A stretch of DNA of 64,000 nt from Halotia wernerae (GTDB lineage: Bacteria; Cyanobacteriota; Cyanobacteriia; Cyanobacteriales; Nostocaceae), in the NCBI GenBank assembly GCA_034931985.1, contig JAYGHB010000002.1, forward strand, positions 62,001 through 126,000, in the 5' to 3' direction. The notes below the pieces were generated by a model. It was not told the origin of the DNA. It did not search any database and saw only the letters and a list, made by a program, of their open reading frames with translations. Made by a program: the position numbers and the translations under genes. Shown one piece after another: positions 49,598 through 58,450 of this stretch (position 1 is its first letter; every line of letters begins with the position of its first letter).

Positions 49598-51609
49598 CGC
49601 CCGACACCGATCGTCATGAACAACATAGCGAGGAAGCCGACCGAACTCGTCAAGCTCAGAAGAATATAGGCCATCGCCGTGCCGCGCTCCTGACCCATCA
49701 TCCGCGCGAGGATCAGCAGGCCTTCGCGATTGGCGAGCGCCACGCCGATCGAATCGTATTCGCGCTTGGCTTCGGCGAAGTCGCGCTTGTCTTTGGCGAT
49801 GGTTTCCTCGTCCATCACCACATCGACCATGCCGGTGATCGATCCGCTGCGCGCGTGATGCTCGGCCTCGGCCAGCAAACGCTCGCGCGTCTTCGGGTGG
49901 TTGATCTCCTCGATCAGTTTCTCGGCGCTGCGCAGGCAGACTTGCGCGAGCTTGGGCAGGGTTTCGGCCTGCGCTTCGGCTTGCAGCTTGTTGGAGACTT
50001 TGAGGACCTTGGGCGCGCCCTTCGCATCGACATTGCCGAGATTGTACCAAGGGGCGAGCATGTCGTCGGAAATGTCGGCTTTGGCCCCCAGGAATCCGAC
50101 CATGTGGCGGTCGATCCCGGGCTTGTCGGGATCGGCGCAGGCCGCTTCGATCGGCTTCACCAGATCGACATGCGACACGGTCCATTGCCCGTCGAGCTTG
50201 GGCGACAGGCACGGCGCGTCGGGGTTGAGCTTGTAGAGGGCCGCTTCGAGGTTGTTGCCGGTCCGCTCGAAGCTGCGCTCGATCTCCTCCAGCTTCTTGG
50301 CCGCGATATCGACCAAGCCGAACTCGGCGGCCCCTTTCATCCAATAGGAGATGAGCTTGCCCTTAAGCACTTCGCCGAATTCCGCCCAGCGCGGCGGATC
50401 GTTGGCGATCTCGCGCAGCAAAGCGCCCACGCCGGCGGGGTAGAAGGACAGGGATTTGAACCGGATCGGCCCGCCCGGATCGCAACGTGCGATGGCCTTG
50501 GCGAGCGCGATGTTGTCGTCCTCGCTTTGGCGCGAGGCCGCGATCGCGGCTTGGGGATTGTCGGCCTCGGCCAATTCCTTGCCCGCCATCGCCGCGGCGC
50601 GCTTGGGGTTGTTCTCGACCATCCATTTGTCGATCACGCCGCTGCGCACCATTGGGATGCCTTCGGCCTGATACTTATGCAGCGCGAAGGCGACTTCCTT
50701 CGGGCCGTAGCAGGTCATCGGGCCGACGCGGATCGACATCGCGCGCTTGCCCAGCGAGCGTACTTGCTTCACCTCGGGCTTGCGGCCCGAACACCACTCC
50801 GAGAACGTCTGGATGCTCCAGCGCAGTTTGACGTCGTCCTGCATCAAGCCTTCGATGGCGTCCTTGATCTCGATCGGCATGGCGCCGGTATCGACCATGG
50901 TCGAGATCGAGCCGAACTCCAGCCGGCGGCGCGTGAAATCGGCCGGGTCCATGCCTTCGCCGGGCAGGCGGCCGGCGGCCAGGCAATAGAAGGTCACGCC
51001 AAGCGCGAACATATCGTCGGCGGGGGCGATCGGCCCTTTCGAGATCGGATTGGCGAGCGCGCGCTCGATCGGCTCGAAAATCGCGGGCTGATCGTAGCCG
51101 GGCGGGCACAACGTGCACGGACCCAAAGTGAGCAACGAATAGCGGCTGTCCTGGCCGAACAGATTGTCGGGCCGGATCGAGCCATGGCCTTCATGCGAGT
51201 CCGACAGGCTTTGCAGGGCCGCGATCGTCGGGCGCAGGAAATTCTTGATCAATGTCGGGACGGGGTAGTGACCCCACAAGGCGCGCGGCGGCGTGCCCAT
51301 CAACGGCCGTTCGTAGACGAAAGCGTAGCGGTCGCGCATTCCTTTGATGCGCAGCGGCCCGTGATGGAACAAGCGCAACATGCCCGCCCGTTCGATCGAC
51401 CGCACGCGGCGTGCGGCGTCGACGCGCGGTCCCGGCAGATCGTTGCAGACATAGGCGATCAACGGGACGTCGGCGAATTCGTTGTGCTGGGCGACATAGG
51501 CCGACGCATGGGGGCGCGAAAACATCGCCAAGGGTTGCCCCATGTCGATCGTGTGCTCGGGACCGAACGCGATCCGCGTTTCGGTGTCTGCGCTGGTGGC
51601 GTCGGCCAA
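49594..51609 (-). CDS. Membrane-anchored Ser/Thr pseudokinase
   Basis: A 671-residue protein with kinase-like features in the N-terminal 290 residues. The catalytic loop reads HGSIRPDN (142-149), so the proton-accepting Asp of HRD is Ser144. The DFG position reads LGPC (162-165). No clear ATP-anchoring Lys is seen in the VPLIAYVC strand. The alpha-F helix motif DDMFALGVTFYCLAAGRLP (198-216) is well kept, which is why a kinase fold is proposed. A long helical region (290-640) and a C-terminal transmembrane segment (about 643-668) follow. It is probably non-catalytic and scaffolding. Confidence 0.75.
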   Translation of the reverse strand: MADATSADTETRIAFGPEHTIDMGQPLAMFSRPHASAYVAQHNEFADVPLIAYVCNDLPGPRVDAARRVRSIERAGMLRLFHHGPLRIKGMRDRYAFVYERPLMGTPPRALWGHYPVPTLIKNFLRPTIAALQSLSDSHEGHGSIRPDNLFGQDSRYSLLTLGPCTLCPPGYDQPAIFEPIERALANPISKGPIAPADDMFALGVTFYCLAAGRLPGEGMDPADFTRRRLEFGSISTMVDTGAMPIEIKDAIEGLMQDDVKLRWSIQTFSEWCSGRKPEVKQVRSLGKRAMSIRVGPMTCYGPKEVAFALHKYQAEGIPMVRSGVIDKWMVENNPKRAAAMAGKELAEADNPQAAIAASRQSEDDNIALAKAIARCDPGGPIRFKSLSFYPAGVGALLREIANDPPRWAEFGEVLKGKLISYWMKGAAEFGLVDIAAKKLEEIERSFERTGNNLEAALYKLNPDAPCLSPKLDGQWTVSHVDLVKPIEAACADPDKPGIDRHMVGFLGAKADISDDMLAPWYNLGNVDAKGAPKVLKVSNKLQAEAQAETLPKLAQVCLRSAEKLIEEINHPKTRERLLAEAEHHARSGSITGMVDVVMDEETIAKDKRDFAEAKREYDSIGVALANREGLLILARMMGQERGTAMAYILLSLTSSVGFLAMLFMTIGVGR

Positions 51610-51720
51610 GTGAAAAGGTCCCCGGAGGATGAACCGGGCTAAGGCATCGCAAATCCCGCGCCATCAAACAAGGTTCGCGAGATGGATCGGGGTTCGGAAG
51701 TTACGGATTAATCTAAATAA

Positions 51721-51737
51721 ATTCGCAATTTGCGAAT
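51721..51737. repeat. Perfect inverted repeat in an AT-rich gap
   Basis: ATTCGCAA-T-TTGCGAAT is a perfect 8+1+8 dyad. It stands out in an AT-rich stretch (51700-51740) of a GC-rich region, between the stop of the small gene at 51750 and the start of the pseudokinase gene at 51609. It could be an operator for the pseudokinase operon or, as a six-pair stem with a five-base loop, part of a weak terminator. Confidence 0.55.
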
Positions 51738-51749
51738 ATTCGGGGACCG

Positions 51750-51983
51750 TCAGGATCGCTTGAAGGATGGCAGATCTTTATCGCGGATCGTTTCTTCGGC
51801 CATCCAGCGCGCCATATCGCGGATTTCCATGCGCACGTCGCGTGACAACCCGTCGAAACCGGCCTTGGCGAGCAGCCAGTCCATACCATCGTCGGTGCGC
51901 ATAGCCTTCTCGACATCCCGGACGACCGGGTCATCCGGTCCCAGAACGGCGGCCATCGCACGAAGGACGATTTCGTTCTGCAT
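51750..51983 (-). CDS. Small hypothetical protein (77 aa)
   Basis: A 77-residue acidic, helical protein with no recognised domain. The composition (VLGPDDPVVRDVEKAMRTDDGMDWLLAK) is that of a real soluble protein rather than of an antisense shadow, and no other gene occupies the interval. It lies upstream of the pseudokinase gene on the same strand, separated by 140 bases containing the inverted repeat. Function unknown. Confidence 0.6.
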   Translation of the reverse strand: MQNEIVLRAMAAVLGPDDPVVRDVEKAMRTDDGMDWLLAKAGFDGLSRDVRMEIRDMARWMAEETIRDKDLPSFKRS

Positions 51984-52160
51984 GAGGTTGTGAATCCGAC
52001 TCCCTGACTCATGTATGAGATTTCTTTATCGAGTCGGTCAACATCTGGCAGCGTAACACCCTGACAACGCAGGAAACCGGCCTGCGTTACGTCGGAATTG
52101 ACCTTTCCGGCGAAACCGGGACACTGGCCGCAATTCGAGGTCCGGGGAGCGGTCGAGACG

Positions 52161-52607
52161 ATGCGTTACGCGAGTATTGCGCTGGTAGGTTTGGGCATGG
52201 CGGCGTTTGGCGCCCCCGCCATCGGGCAGTCATTGCCCCCGGGCTGCCGATTGGGGCCGGATGCGCAATGCGCCGGCGCCAATCTGGAAGGCCGCGACAT
52301 GCGCGGGGCGAATTTGCGCCGCGCCAATCTCAAAGGTGCGAAGCTGCGCGGCGCCAATCTGGCGGGGGCCGATCTGGGCGGCGCCGACCTGACCGAGGCG
52401 GATATGCGCTTCGTCAATATGGGGGGTGTTGCGCTGTTCGGCACGAAGCTGTCCGGCGCCAATCTGAAGGATGCGGGCCTGCGCTACCAGGATCTGAAAT
52501 CCGATACCGAGATAAGCCGGGCGATCATGCCCGACGGCAAGATGTGCGCCGAAGGCTCGATCGGCGATTGCCGCAACCCGACCGTTCCGCCGCCCGCGCG
52601 GCGCTGA
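52161..52607 (+). CDS. Secreted pentapeptide-repeat protein
   Basis: A 148-residue protein with a Sec signal (residues 1-23, cleavage after IGQ/S region) and a run of about ten A(D/N)LxX pentapeptide repeats from residue 38 to 105 (CAGANLEGRDMRGANLRRANL and on). Such repeats fold into a right-handed square helix. A Cys pair flanks the repeat block at each end. It ends one base before the hybrid kinase gene, so the two are co-transcribed; a periplasmic sensing or scaffold role is inference. Confidence 0.85.
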   Translation: MRYASIALVGLGMAAFGAPAIGQSLPPGCRLGPDAQCAGANLEGRDMRGANLRRANLKGAKLRGANLAGADLGGADLTEADMRFVNMGGVALFGTKLSGANLKDAGLRYQDLKSDTEISRAIMPDGKMCAEGSIGDCRNPTVPPPARR

Positions 52608-52608
52608 G

Positions 52609-54954
52609 ATGGCTTCCGACGACGCCGATCCGCATGTCGAGCTCGCAAGGCTGCGCAAGGAACTGGCGCGCGAGCGCGCCTTGCTGCGCGCCGTGCTCGA
52701 CAATATGGACGAAGGCGTCGTGGTGTCGGATGCCGGCTTCAACGTCGTCGCCTATAATCAGCGGTTCCTCGAATTCTACGCCGTCCCCGACGAACTTCTG
52801 ACCGGGCCCGATCCGCGCAAGGCGCTGACGCGCTTCATGGTGGCGCGTGGCGCCCTCGACGTGCAGGCCGCGTTCCGCAATTGGCGGGCGGGCGAAAGCA
52901 AATCCTCGTTCGAGGTGACGCGCCCCGACGGGCGCACGTTGGAGGTCCACTCCAACCCGATGCCCGAAGGCGGGTTCGTGTCGACCTATGTCGATGTGAC
53001 CGACCGCAAGCATTTCGAGCGCGACTTGCTACTGATGGGCCAGCGCGCCGAGGCGGCGAACGAAGCGAAATCGCGCTTCCTCGCCTCGATGAGCCACGAG
53101 ATCCGCACGCCGATGAACGGCGTGCTGGCGATGCTCGAACTGCTCGGCCAGACCGATCTCGACAGCGAGCAGTTCTCGATGGTCGAGGTGGTGCGCGACA
53201 GCGCGTCCTCGCTGCTCAAGATCATCGACGACATTCTCGACTTCTCGAAGATCGAAGCGGGCAAGCTCGATCTCGAAAGCGTGGACATGTCGCTCGCCGC
53301 GATCGTCGAGGGCGTGGCCGAAACCTTGATCCCGCAGGCGCGGCGCAAGGATCTGGCGTTGACGACCTTCATCGATCCCGCGATCCCGCGCGCGGTGAAG
53401 GGCGATCCGGTGCGCTTGCGCCAGGTTCTGTTCAACCTCGCGGGCAACGCGATCAAGTTCACCGAGGCGGGCGAAGTCTTCATCGCGGTCGAAGCCGTGG
53501 CGGGGGCGCCGCCGGGCACGATCCGCATCGGCGTGCGCGATACCGGCATCGGCCTGTCGCGCGAAGCGCAGGCGCGGCTGTTCCAGCCCTTCAGCCAGGC
53601 CGATAGCTCGACCACGCGGCGCTTCGGGGGCACGGGACTGGGCCTGTCGATCTCCATGCGCATCGTCGAATTGATGGGCGGGCGGATCGAAGTCGATAGC
53701 GTCGAAGGCGAAGGCTCGGTCTTCCATTTCCAGATCGCCTTGCCGCCGGGCCGCGAAATGCCGCCGCTGCCCGATCTCGCCGGTAAGCGCGTGCTGGTCG
53801 TCGAAGACAATCGTTCGATGCGCGAGGCCTTCGCGATGTATCTGCGCGCCGCCGGCGCGGCGGTCGAAACCATCGCGGCGGGCAAGCCCGCCTTGGCGGC
53901 GATGGAAAAAGCCGCGCGCGACGGCAAGCCCTTCGACGCGGCGTTGATCGATTTCCGCCTGCCGGATATCGACGGCATCGTACTGGGCGAGGCGATCCGC
54001 GGCACGCCCGCGCTTTACGAAACGCGCCTCGTGCTCGCGACCGCGTTCGACGAAAGCGGCCATCGCAAACGCGCGCTGGAACGCGGCTTCGACGCCTATC
54101 TGCTGAAGCCCGTGCGCCGCGAATCGCTGCTGCGCGCGCTCGCCAACCAATTCGGGCCCGCACGCAAATCGGCCCCCGCCGGCGCCATCGTCACGGCACC
54201 GGGTGCCCGCATTCTGGTGGCCGAGGACAATCCGACCAATCGCGCGGTCGTGCAGCGCCAATTGGTGCGGCTCGGCTATCGCGCCGAGCTGGTGCCCGAC
54301 GGCAAGCAGGCGTTCGATCTGTGGCGCGAAGGGCGCTTCGACGCGATCCTGACCGACGTACATATGCCCGGCATGGACGGGTTCGAGCTCGCGCAAGCCG
54401 TGCGCGCGGAAGAAGCGGGCAAGGGGCGGCGCATTCCGATCGTGGCGCTGTCCGCCGCCGCGATGACCGGCGAGGCCGAACGCTGCCTTGCCGCCGGGAT
54501 GGACGAATTCGTCGTCAAGCCCGCGACGTTGAGCATGTTGGGGTCGGCGCTGGCGCGCGCCATGGGCATCGCCGATACGTCCGGCTTGATCGAGGAGGAC
54601 GTGCCCGCCGAAGCGGGGCCGCCACGCGACGTCGATCTCGACGTGCTGCGCAAACTCTACGGCGCGCAGCGCGGCGAAATGGCGGAGGTGATCGAGATGT
54701 TCCTCGACAACGCCGCGCGCCAGATCGCGACGATCGACGAGCGGATGCGCGCGGGCGACGCGTCCTACGCGCAGGACGTGGCGCATGCGCTGAAGGGCGC
54801 TTCGCATTCGGTCGGCGCGCATGCGCTGGGCGAGGCGGCGTCGAAACTCGAATTGGAACTGCGCACCGGCGGGGCCAAACCCGGTGCCGCCGAGGGCTTG
54901 CGCGTCAAACTCGAAGCGGCGCGGCCCGTGTTGATGCGGGCGACGGAAGGGTAG
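52609..54954 (+). CDS. Hybrid histidine kinase: PAS, HisKA, HATPase, REC, REC, HPt
   Basis: A 781-residue cytoplasmic phosphorelay kinase. A short coiled coil (8-30) precedes a PAS domain (about 25-135). HisKA has His163 (MSHEIRTPMNG), the ATPase core has NAIKFTEAG, DTGIGL and GTGLGLS. Receiver 1 has Asp448 (LIDFRLPDIDG), receiver 2 has Asp583 (LTDVHMPGMDG), and the C-terminal HPt has His726 (AHALKGASHSVG). No transmembrane segment is seen, so the signal is intracellular. The stand-alone receiver gene two bases downstream is a likely phosphate acceptor. Confidence 0.94.
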   Translation: MASDDADPHVELARLRKELARERALLRAVLDNMDEGVVVSDAGFNVVAYNQRFLEFYAVPDELLTGPDPRKALTRFMVARGALDVQAAFRNWRAGESKSSFEVTRPDGRTLEVHSNPMPEGGFVSTYVDVTDRKHFERDLLLMGQRAEAANEAKSRFLASMSHEIRTPMNGVLAMLELLGQTDLDSEQFSMVEVVRDSASSLLKIIDDILDFSKIEAGKLDLESVDMSLAAIVEGVAETLIPQARRKDLALTTFIDPAIPRAVKGDPVRLRQVLFNLAGNAIKFTEAGEVFIAVEAVAGAPPGTIRIGVRDTGIGLSREAQARLFQPFSQADSSTTRRFGGTGLGLSISMRIVELMGGRIEVDSVEGEGSVFHFQIALPPGREMPPLPDLAGKRVLVVEDNRSMREAFAMYLRAAGAAVETIAAGKPALAAMEKAARDGKPFDAALIDFRLPDIDGIVLGEAIRGTPALYETRLVLATAFDESGHRKRALERGFDAYLLKPVRRESLLRALANQFGPARKSAPAGAIVTAPGARILVAEDNPTNRAVVQRQLVRLGYRAELVPDGKQAFDLWREGRFDAILTDVHMPGMDGFELAQAVRAEEAGKGRRIPIVALSAAAMTGEAERCLAAGMDEFVVKPATLSMLGSALARAMGIADTSGLIEEDVPAEAGPPRDVDLDVLRKLYGAQRGEMAEVIEMFLDNAARQIATIDERMRAGDASYAQDVAHALKGASHSVGAHALGEAASKLELELRTGGAKPGAAEGLRVKLEAARPVLMRATEG

Positions 54955-54956
54955 TG

Positions 54957-55358
54957 ATGGCGGACGAGCTTCCTTACGCCAAATTCGGTGTGCTGGTGAT
55001 CGACGATTCCCCGGTCGTGCGCGCGATGGTGTCGCGTATGCTCGCCCAGCTCGGCTTCGGCCGCGTGCAGGCGGAGGCCGACGGCTCGGCGGCACTCGGC
55101 TATCTCGAAACCGCCGACCCCGCGCCGAATTTGATCGTGTGCGATATCGGCATGAAGCCGATGGACGGCATGAAATTCGTCGAAACGCTGCGCGTCTTGC
55201 CCGCGTTGCATCTGGCGCGCTTGCCGGTGATTTTCCTGACCGCGACGGCGACGGACGAAATGGTGCGCCGCGCGCGCGAGCTGAACGCCAACGGCTATAT
55301 CGTCAAGCCGGTGACGCCCGAAGTGCTGGCCCTGCGCGTGGAACGCGCGCTGGCCTAA
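54957..55358 (+). CDS. CheY-like single-domain response regulator
   Basis: A 133-residue receiver with acidic pocket Asp16-Asp17, phospho-acceptor Asp63 (VCDIGMKPMDG), Thr in FLTATA and Lys in IVKPVT. It has no output domain, so it acts by protein binding or as a relay intermediate. It begins two bases after the hybrid kinase stop and is probably the acceptor for that kinase's HPt domain. A GTG three bases upstream is a possible alternative start. Confidence 0.9.
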   Translation: MADELPYAKFGVLVIDDSPVVRAMVSRMLAQLGFGRVQAEADGSAALGYLETADPAPNLIVCDIGMKPMDGMKFVETLRVLPALHLARLPVIFLTATATDEMVRRARELNANGYIVKPVTPEVLALRVERALA

Positions 55359-55420
55359 ACCGAAATGCCTCATGGTGCGGCCGTCAATGGACGCCCGTGT
55401 CGAACCATGAGGTGGCGTCC

Positions 55421-55445
55421 TCATCCTTCGACAAGATTAGGATGA
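55421..55445. repeat. Intergenic inverted repeat, CCTTCGACAAG-core copy 1
   Basis: TCATCCT (55421-55427) and AGGATGA (55439-55445) form a stem around TCGACAAGATT. A second, larger dyad (CCTCATGGT at 55368-55376 with ACCATGAGG at 55404-55412) lies just before it. Both sit between two convergent genes, where a bidirectional terminator is expected. A related repeat occurs at 61021-61057. Confidence 0.65.
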
Positions 55446-55455
55446 AGGAATTGCT

Positions 55456-55740
55456 TCAGGCCTCGATATCGAGTTTGTGCTTGTTCGCCGGTTTGCGGCC
55501 GCGTTTGGCCTTGGCGCCCAAGGCATTGGCGTCGTTATCGACGCTTTCGCCGGTTTTGGTGCCGTCGCGCGTCCCCCTGGATCCGCCCGAGGCGGCGCCC
55601 TGTTTCAGGCCCTTGGCGGTCTGGGCATTGGCCGTCTGCACACCGGCATGGGCGGCGGCGAGCTGTTGCTGCTGCGCGTTCGGGGTGTGGATTTGCGCTG
55701 GCGTCACCGCCATTGGCGCGGAGATCGGCAAAACAGGCAT
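55456..55740 (-). CDS. Small Ala/Gln-rich protein with basic tail
   Basis: A 94-residue protein without a recognised domain. The first two thirds are rich in Ala, Gln, Gly and Thr (low complexity, PNAQQQQLAAAHAG), and the C-terminus is basic (AKAKRGRKPANKHK). It may be disordered, with the tail resembling an AT-hook-like GRKP motif, so nucleic-acid binding is possible. It is convergent with the CheY-like gene. That it is a real gene rests on the lack of any competing reading and the defined composition. Confidence 0.5.
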   Translation of the reverse strand: MPVLPISAPMAVTPAQIHTPNAQQQQLAAAHAGVQTANAQTAKGLKQGAASGGSRGTRDGTKTGESVDNDANALGAKAKRGRKPANKHKLDIEA

Positions 55741-55799
55741 GAAAAGAATGTAACACGAGCTGCGGCGCCGTGTCAGTTTCGGCTTCTACGTATATGAAA

Positions 55800-57002
55800 T
55801 TATTGCTGTCTGACGCCGACGGCGATGTCGAAATCGAGGCTCGTGACCGGACCTTGGCCGAAACTTGCATCGATGCGCACATGGCGGCCTTGGGGCGGCA
55901 CTTCGACGACGGCGGTGAAGCTGCCATCGGCGTTGAACACGACCTGGGCGTCCGCGATCTTGAGTTCGGTCAGCGCGCCATCGCCGCGCACGCGGCCGAC
56001 CAGGCTGATGAATCCGGGGTCGGCGACGGTCATGCGCCGCCCGGTGCGGCCGGGGTCCCAGGCGGGGAAGTTGATCTGGATTTCGCGCGGTGCCCGCGCG
56101 ACCGAAGCCGTGACCGGCGGGCGCGAGCCGATGGCGGCCGAAGGCACGAAGCCGACCACGCCGCCGCCGGTCGCGACCAAGCTCCAGCCCGCGACGGTCG
56201 CTTCGCCCAGCCGGACGAGCGGGCGACCGGCGGGCAAGGTTTCGACATTGGCGCTTTGCGCGTCGGCGGCGGCGCGAAGCTCGGTTGCGCGTGTCGTGAC
56301 GACGTCGGCGACCAGACCGCGCGTGGAGATACGCGGTGTGGCGACTAACGGCGCCTGAGCCGTCTGCGCGGGGACCGCTTGCGCCGTGCGCGCGGTCGCC
56401 GTCGCGGGGCGGCGCGCAAGTTCGCCTTCGACGCGCTGGATGCGTTCGATCAGCACGAGATTTTCGGCGCGCAGGCGCTCGATCTCGGCGAGCGCGTAGG
56501 GGCCTTCGTATTCGTCGAGCTTCGCACGCGCCATCGCATAGGCTTGGCGCACCGCCTCGACCGATTCAGGCGGCTTTCCGTCGATCGCGAGTTCGAAATC
56601 GGCGAAGATCAGCTTGCCGGTCAAACGGCCGTCGGCCAATCGCGCGTCCAGCTTCACGCGCTGCTGCGCGTTGCCGGGGTCGACCGCGTCGCCGGTGAAA
56701 TGTCCGGCGGCGAAACGCGCGGGCTTGAACACGATGCCGCGCGGCTGGATCTCGATCGTCAGCGCGCCGTTTTCGCGACGGATGTCCCACACCGCGCGCG
56801 GATTGCCCACGCGCGTCCGCAGATTGGCGCCGAACAGCGGAATGCTGGCGAGGGTTTCGTTGACGTCCGGTCCGGTTTCCGCGACCAGCCAGAACCCGGC
56901 GGGATCGTCGAGCGGCGAGGTCTGTTCTTGCGCCGCCGCCGGCAGAGCCAGCAACAGCGCCGCCGCCAGTAGAAATTTTACGATCAGCCGACTTCTTTGC
57001 AC
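55800..57002 (-). CDS. Secreted protein with coiled coil and SH3-like domain
   Basis: A 400-residue exported protein. The signal peptide covers residues 1-24 (LLAAALLLALPAAAQ). A lipocalin-like beta region of about 130 residues follows, then a coiled coil (ALAEIERLRAENLVLIERIQRVEGEL, about 170-195), an Ala/Thr-rich linker, an SH3b-like segment (ADAQSANVETLPAGRPLVRLGE...GGVVGFVPSAAIG) and a C-terminal beta domain. A periplasmic or envelope role fits; the exact function is unknown. The only suitable start is a GTG at 57002 that overlaps the upstream gene by 19 bases. Confidence 0.72.
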   Translation of the reverse strand: MQRSRLIVKFLLAAALLLALPAAAQEQTSPLDDPAGFWLVAETGPDVNETLASIPLFGANLRTRVGNPRAVWDIRRENGALTIEIQPRGIVFKPARFAAGHFTGDAVDPGNAQQRVKLDARLADGRLTGKLIFADFELAIDGKPPESVEAVRQAYAMARAKLDEYEGPYALAEIERLRAENLVLIERIQRVEGELARRPATATARTAQAVPAQTAQAPLVATPRISTRGLVADVVTTRATELRAAADAQSANVETLPAGRPLVRLGEATVAGWSLVATGGGVVGFVPSAAIGSRPPVTASVARAPREIQINFPAWDPGRTGRRMTVADPGFISLVGRVRGDGALTELKIADAQVVFNADGSFTAVVEVPPQGRHVRIDASFGQGPVTSLDFDIAVGVRQQ

Positions 57003-57202
57003 GCCAAAATCACGAAGCCCTGATCCTGGGGGTAGCGCGAGCGGATCCGGGTCGTCGCGTCCTTTTCGCTATACGCTTCGATTTCGATGAAATGCTGGTT
57101 CTGCCACTCGTCCTTGAAGAACTTGTGGTGCTCGCCGCGGCGCACAGCGTCGCGCACGACTTCGTTGTAGATGGCGAACTCGTATTTCTGTTTTTTGATC
57201 AT
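56984..57202 (-). CDS. Small conserved-looking hypothetical protein (72 aa)
   Basis: A 72-residue protein beginning MIKKQKYEFAIYNEVVRD, with a mixed alpha/beta pattern, charged (EHHKFFKDEWQ) and no transmembrane segment. It is not a member of any family I can name. Start choice is open: ATGs at 57229 and 57232, overlapping the MFS stop, would add nine or ten residues. It lies in line with the MFS and secreted-protein genes, overlapping the latter. Confidence 0.65.
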   Translation of the reverse strand: MIKKQKYEFAIYNEVVRDAVRRGEHHKFFKDEWQNQHFIEIEAYSEKDATTRIRSRYPQDQGFVILACKEVG

Positions 57203-57228
57203 AGCGGTATCCGATGGTGTAGACCGCA

Positions 57229-58449
57229 TCATTGTGGCTGATTTTTCGCGCGGCGCAAGACAAGCCACAACCAGCCGGCCCCTTGCATCGCGATCAGTCC
57301 AAGCATGACGGCGCGATGTCCGTCGGCGGCCGCACCGGGGAAATACGACAGCGCCACGCCGATGCCCCATTGAACGGCGAAGGCGAGACCGAAGACCAGC
57401 ATGTTGATCGAAGCGCCCACGCGGCCGGCCATTTCCTTCGGGAAGCTTTGCGTGGCGACGGCATAGCCCAGAATCGTGCCGCAGCCGGTCAAGCCGAACA
57501 GCGCCCAGAAGCCGAGCGGGTTGTGCGTCCAGCCCGCCGCCATAGGCATTTGCGCGACCATGAACAGCACGACGAAGACGGCGAAGATCGTGCGGGTGGA
57601 AATGCCGCGCGCGGCCAAGCGGTCGGCGAGAATGCCGAACAGCGGATAGCCGATCGCCATGGACGCGTTGACCATGAACAGGCCTTGCGCGACCGCGAAC
57701 CGGTCGAGCCCGGCGACATCGCGCATCCACGGGCCCGCCCACAGCGCTTGATAGGAAAGATAAACCGCATGCGTCGCGGTCGTGGCCGGCGCCACGCTCC
57801 AGAACGCCGACGCCGACAGCACCTTGCCGATGCCGCGCAATTGCGCGCCGAAGGTCACGCCGGTCGGGTGCGGGGTTTCGCGCGGGGTGGCGAAGAAAAT
57901 CGCCAGCGCCACAAGCAGCGTCAGCGCGGCCATCGCGAGCAGCACGAAACGCCAGCTGGTCGCCGCGAGCATCAATTCGACCGGCAGCGTGGCCGTGCCC
58001 GCGCCCAGCCCGCCGAAACCCATCAGCAAACCGTTGGCGAGCGGCAAACGCTCGATCGGCCAATAAAGCGTGTTGGCCTTCATCGCCGCGATCAGGCACG
58101 ACGCGACGCCGAAGCCGATCAGCGCGCGACCCAAAGCGAGCTCGGCCACGCCGCCGGCGAGCGCGAAGATAACGGCGCCGGCCGTGGCGAACAGCAGCAA
58201 CGTGAATTCCACGCGGCGCGGCCCCCAACGGTCGAGCGCCACGCCCATCGGCAACTGCGCCGCCGCGAAAGTCGCGAAATAGGCGCTGGTCACCGCGCCC
58301 AACGCGGCGGGATCGAGCCCGAGTTCGCGCGTCATGTCCGGCGCGATGGCACCGTTCACAACCCGGAAGGCATAGGACAGGAAATACCCGGCCGCGAAAG
58401 GCAGGTAGCAGCGCGCGACGCGAAGCGCGAAATTGTCGGGCACGCTCAC
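57229..58449 (-). CDS. MFS transporter
   Basis: A 406-residue major facilitator with about twelve hydrophobic segments. The loop 2-3 motif is MGVALDRWGPRRVE (about 67-80), and a second copy, GILADRLAARG, is found in the C-terminal half. It resembles nitrate/nitrite or oxalate-type MFS permeases only loosely; substrate unknown. It starts with GTG at 58449, one base after the upstream small gene's stop codon. Confidence 0.88.
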   Translation of the reverse strand: MSVPDNFALRVARCYLPFAAGYFLSYAFRVVNGAIAPDMTRELGLDPAALGAVTSAYFATFAAAQLPMGVALDRWGPRRVEFTLLLFATAGAVIFALAGGVAELALGRALIGFGVASCLIAAMKANTLYWPIERLPLANGLLMGFGGLGAGTATLPVELMLAATSWRFVLLAMAALTLLVALAIFFATPRETPHPTGVTFGAQLRGIGKVLSASAFWSVAPATTATHAVYLSYQALWAGPWMRDVAGLDRFAVAQGLFMVNASMAIGYPLFGILADRLAARGISTRTIFAVFVVLFMVAQMPMAAGWTHNPLGFWALFGLTGCGTILGYAVATQSFPKEMAGRVGASINMLVFGLAFAVQWGIGVALSYFPGAAADGHRAVMLGLIAMQGAGWLWLVLRRAKNQPQ

Positions 58450-58450
58450 G

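Noticed and set aside
51713..52012. Alternative 99-codon frame over the small gene at 51750-51983
   Set aside because: It is rich in Cys, Trp and Ser-Arg runs typical of an out-of-frame reading, whereas the 77-residue frame has normal protein composition.
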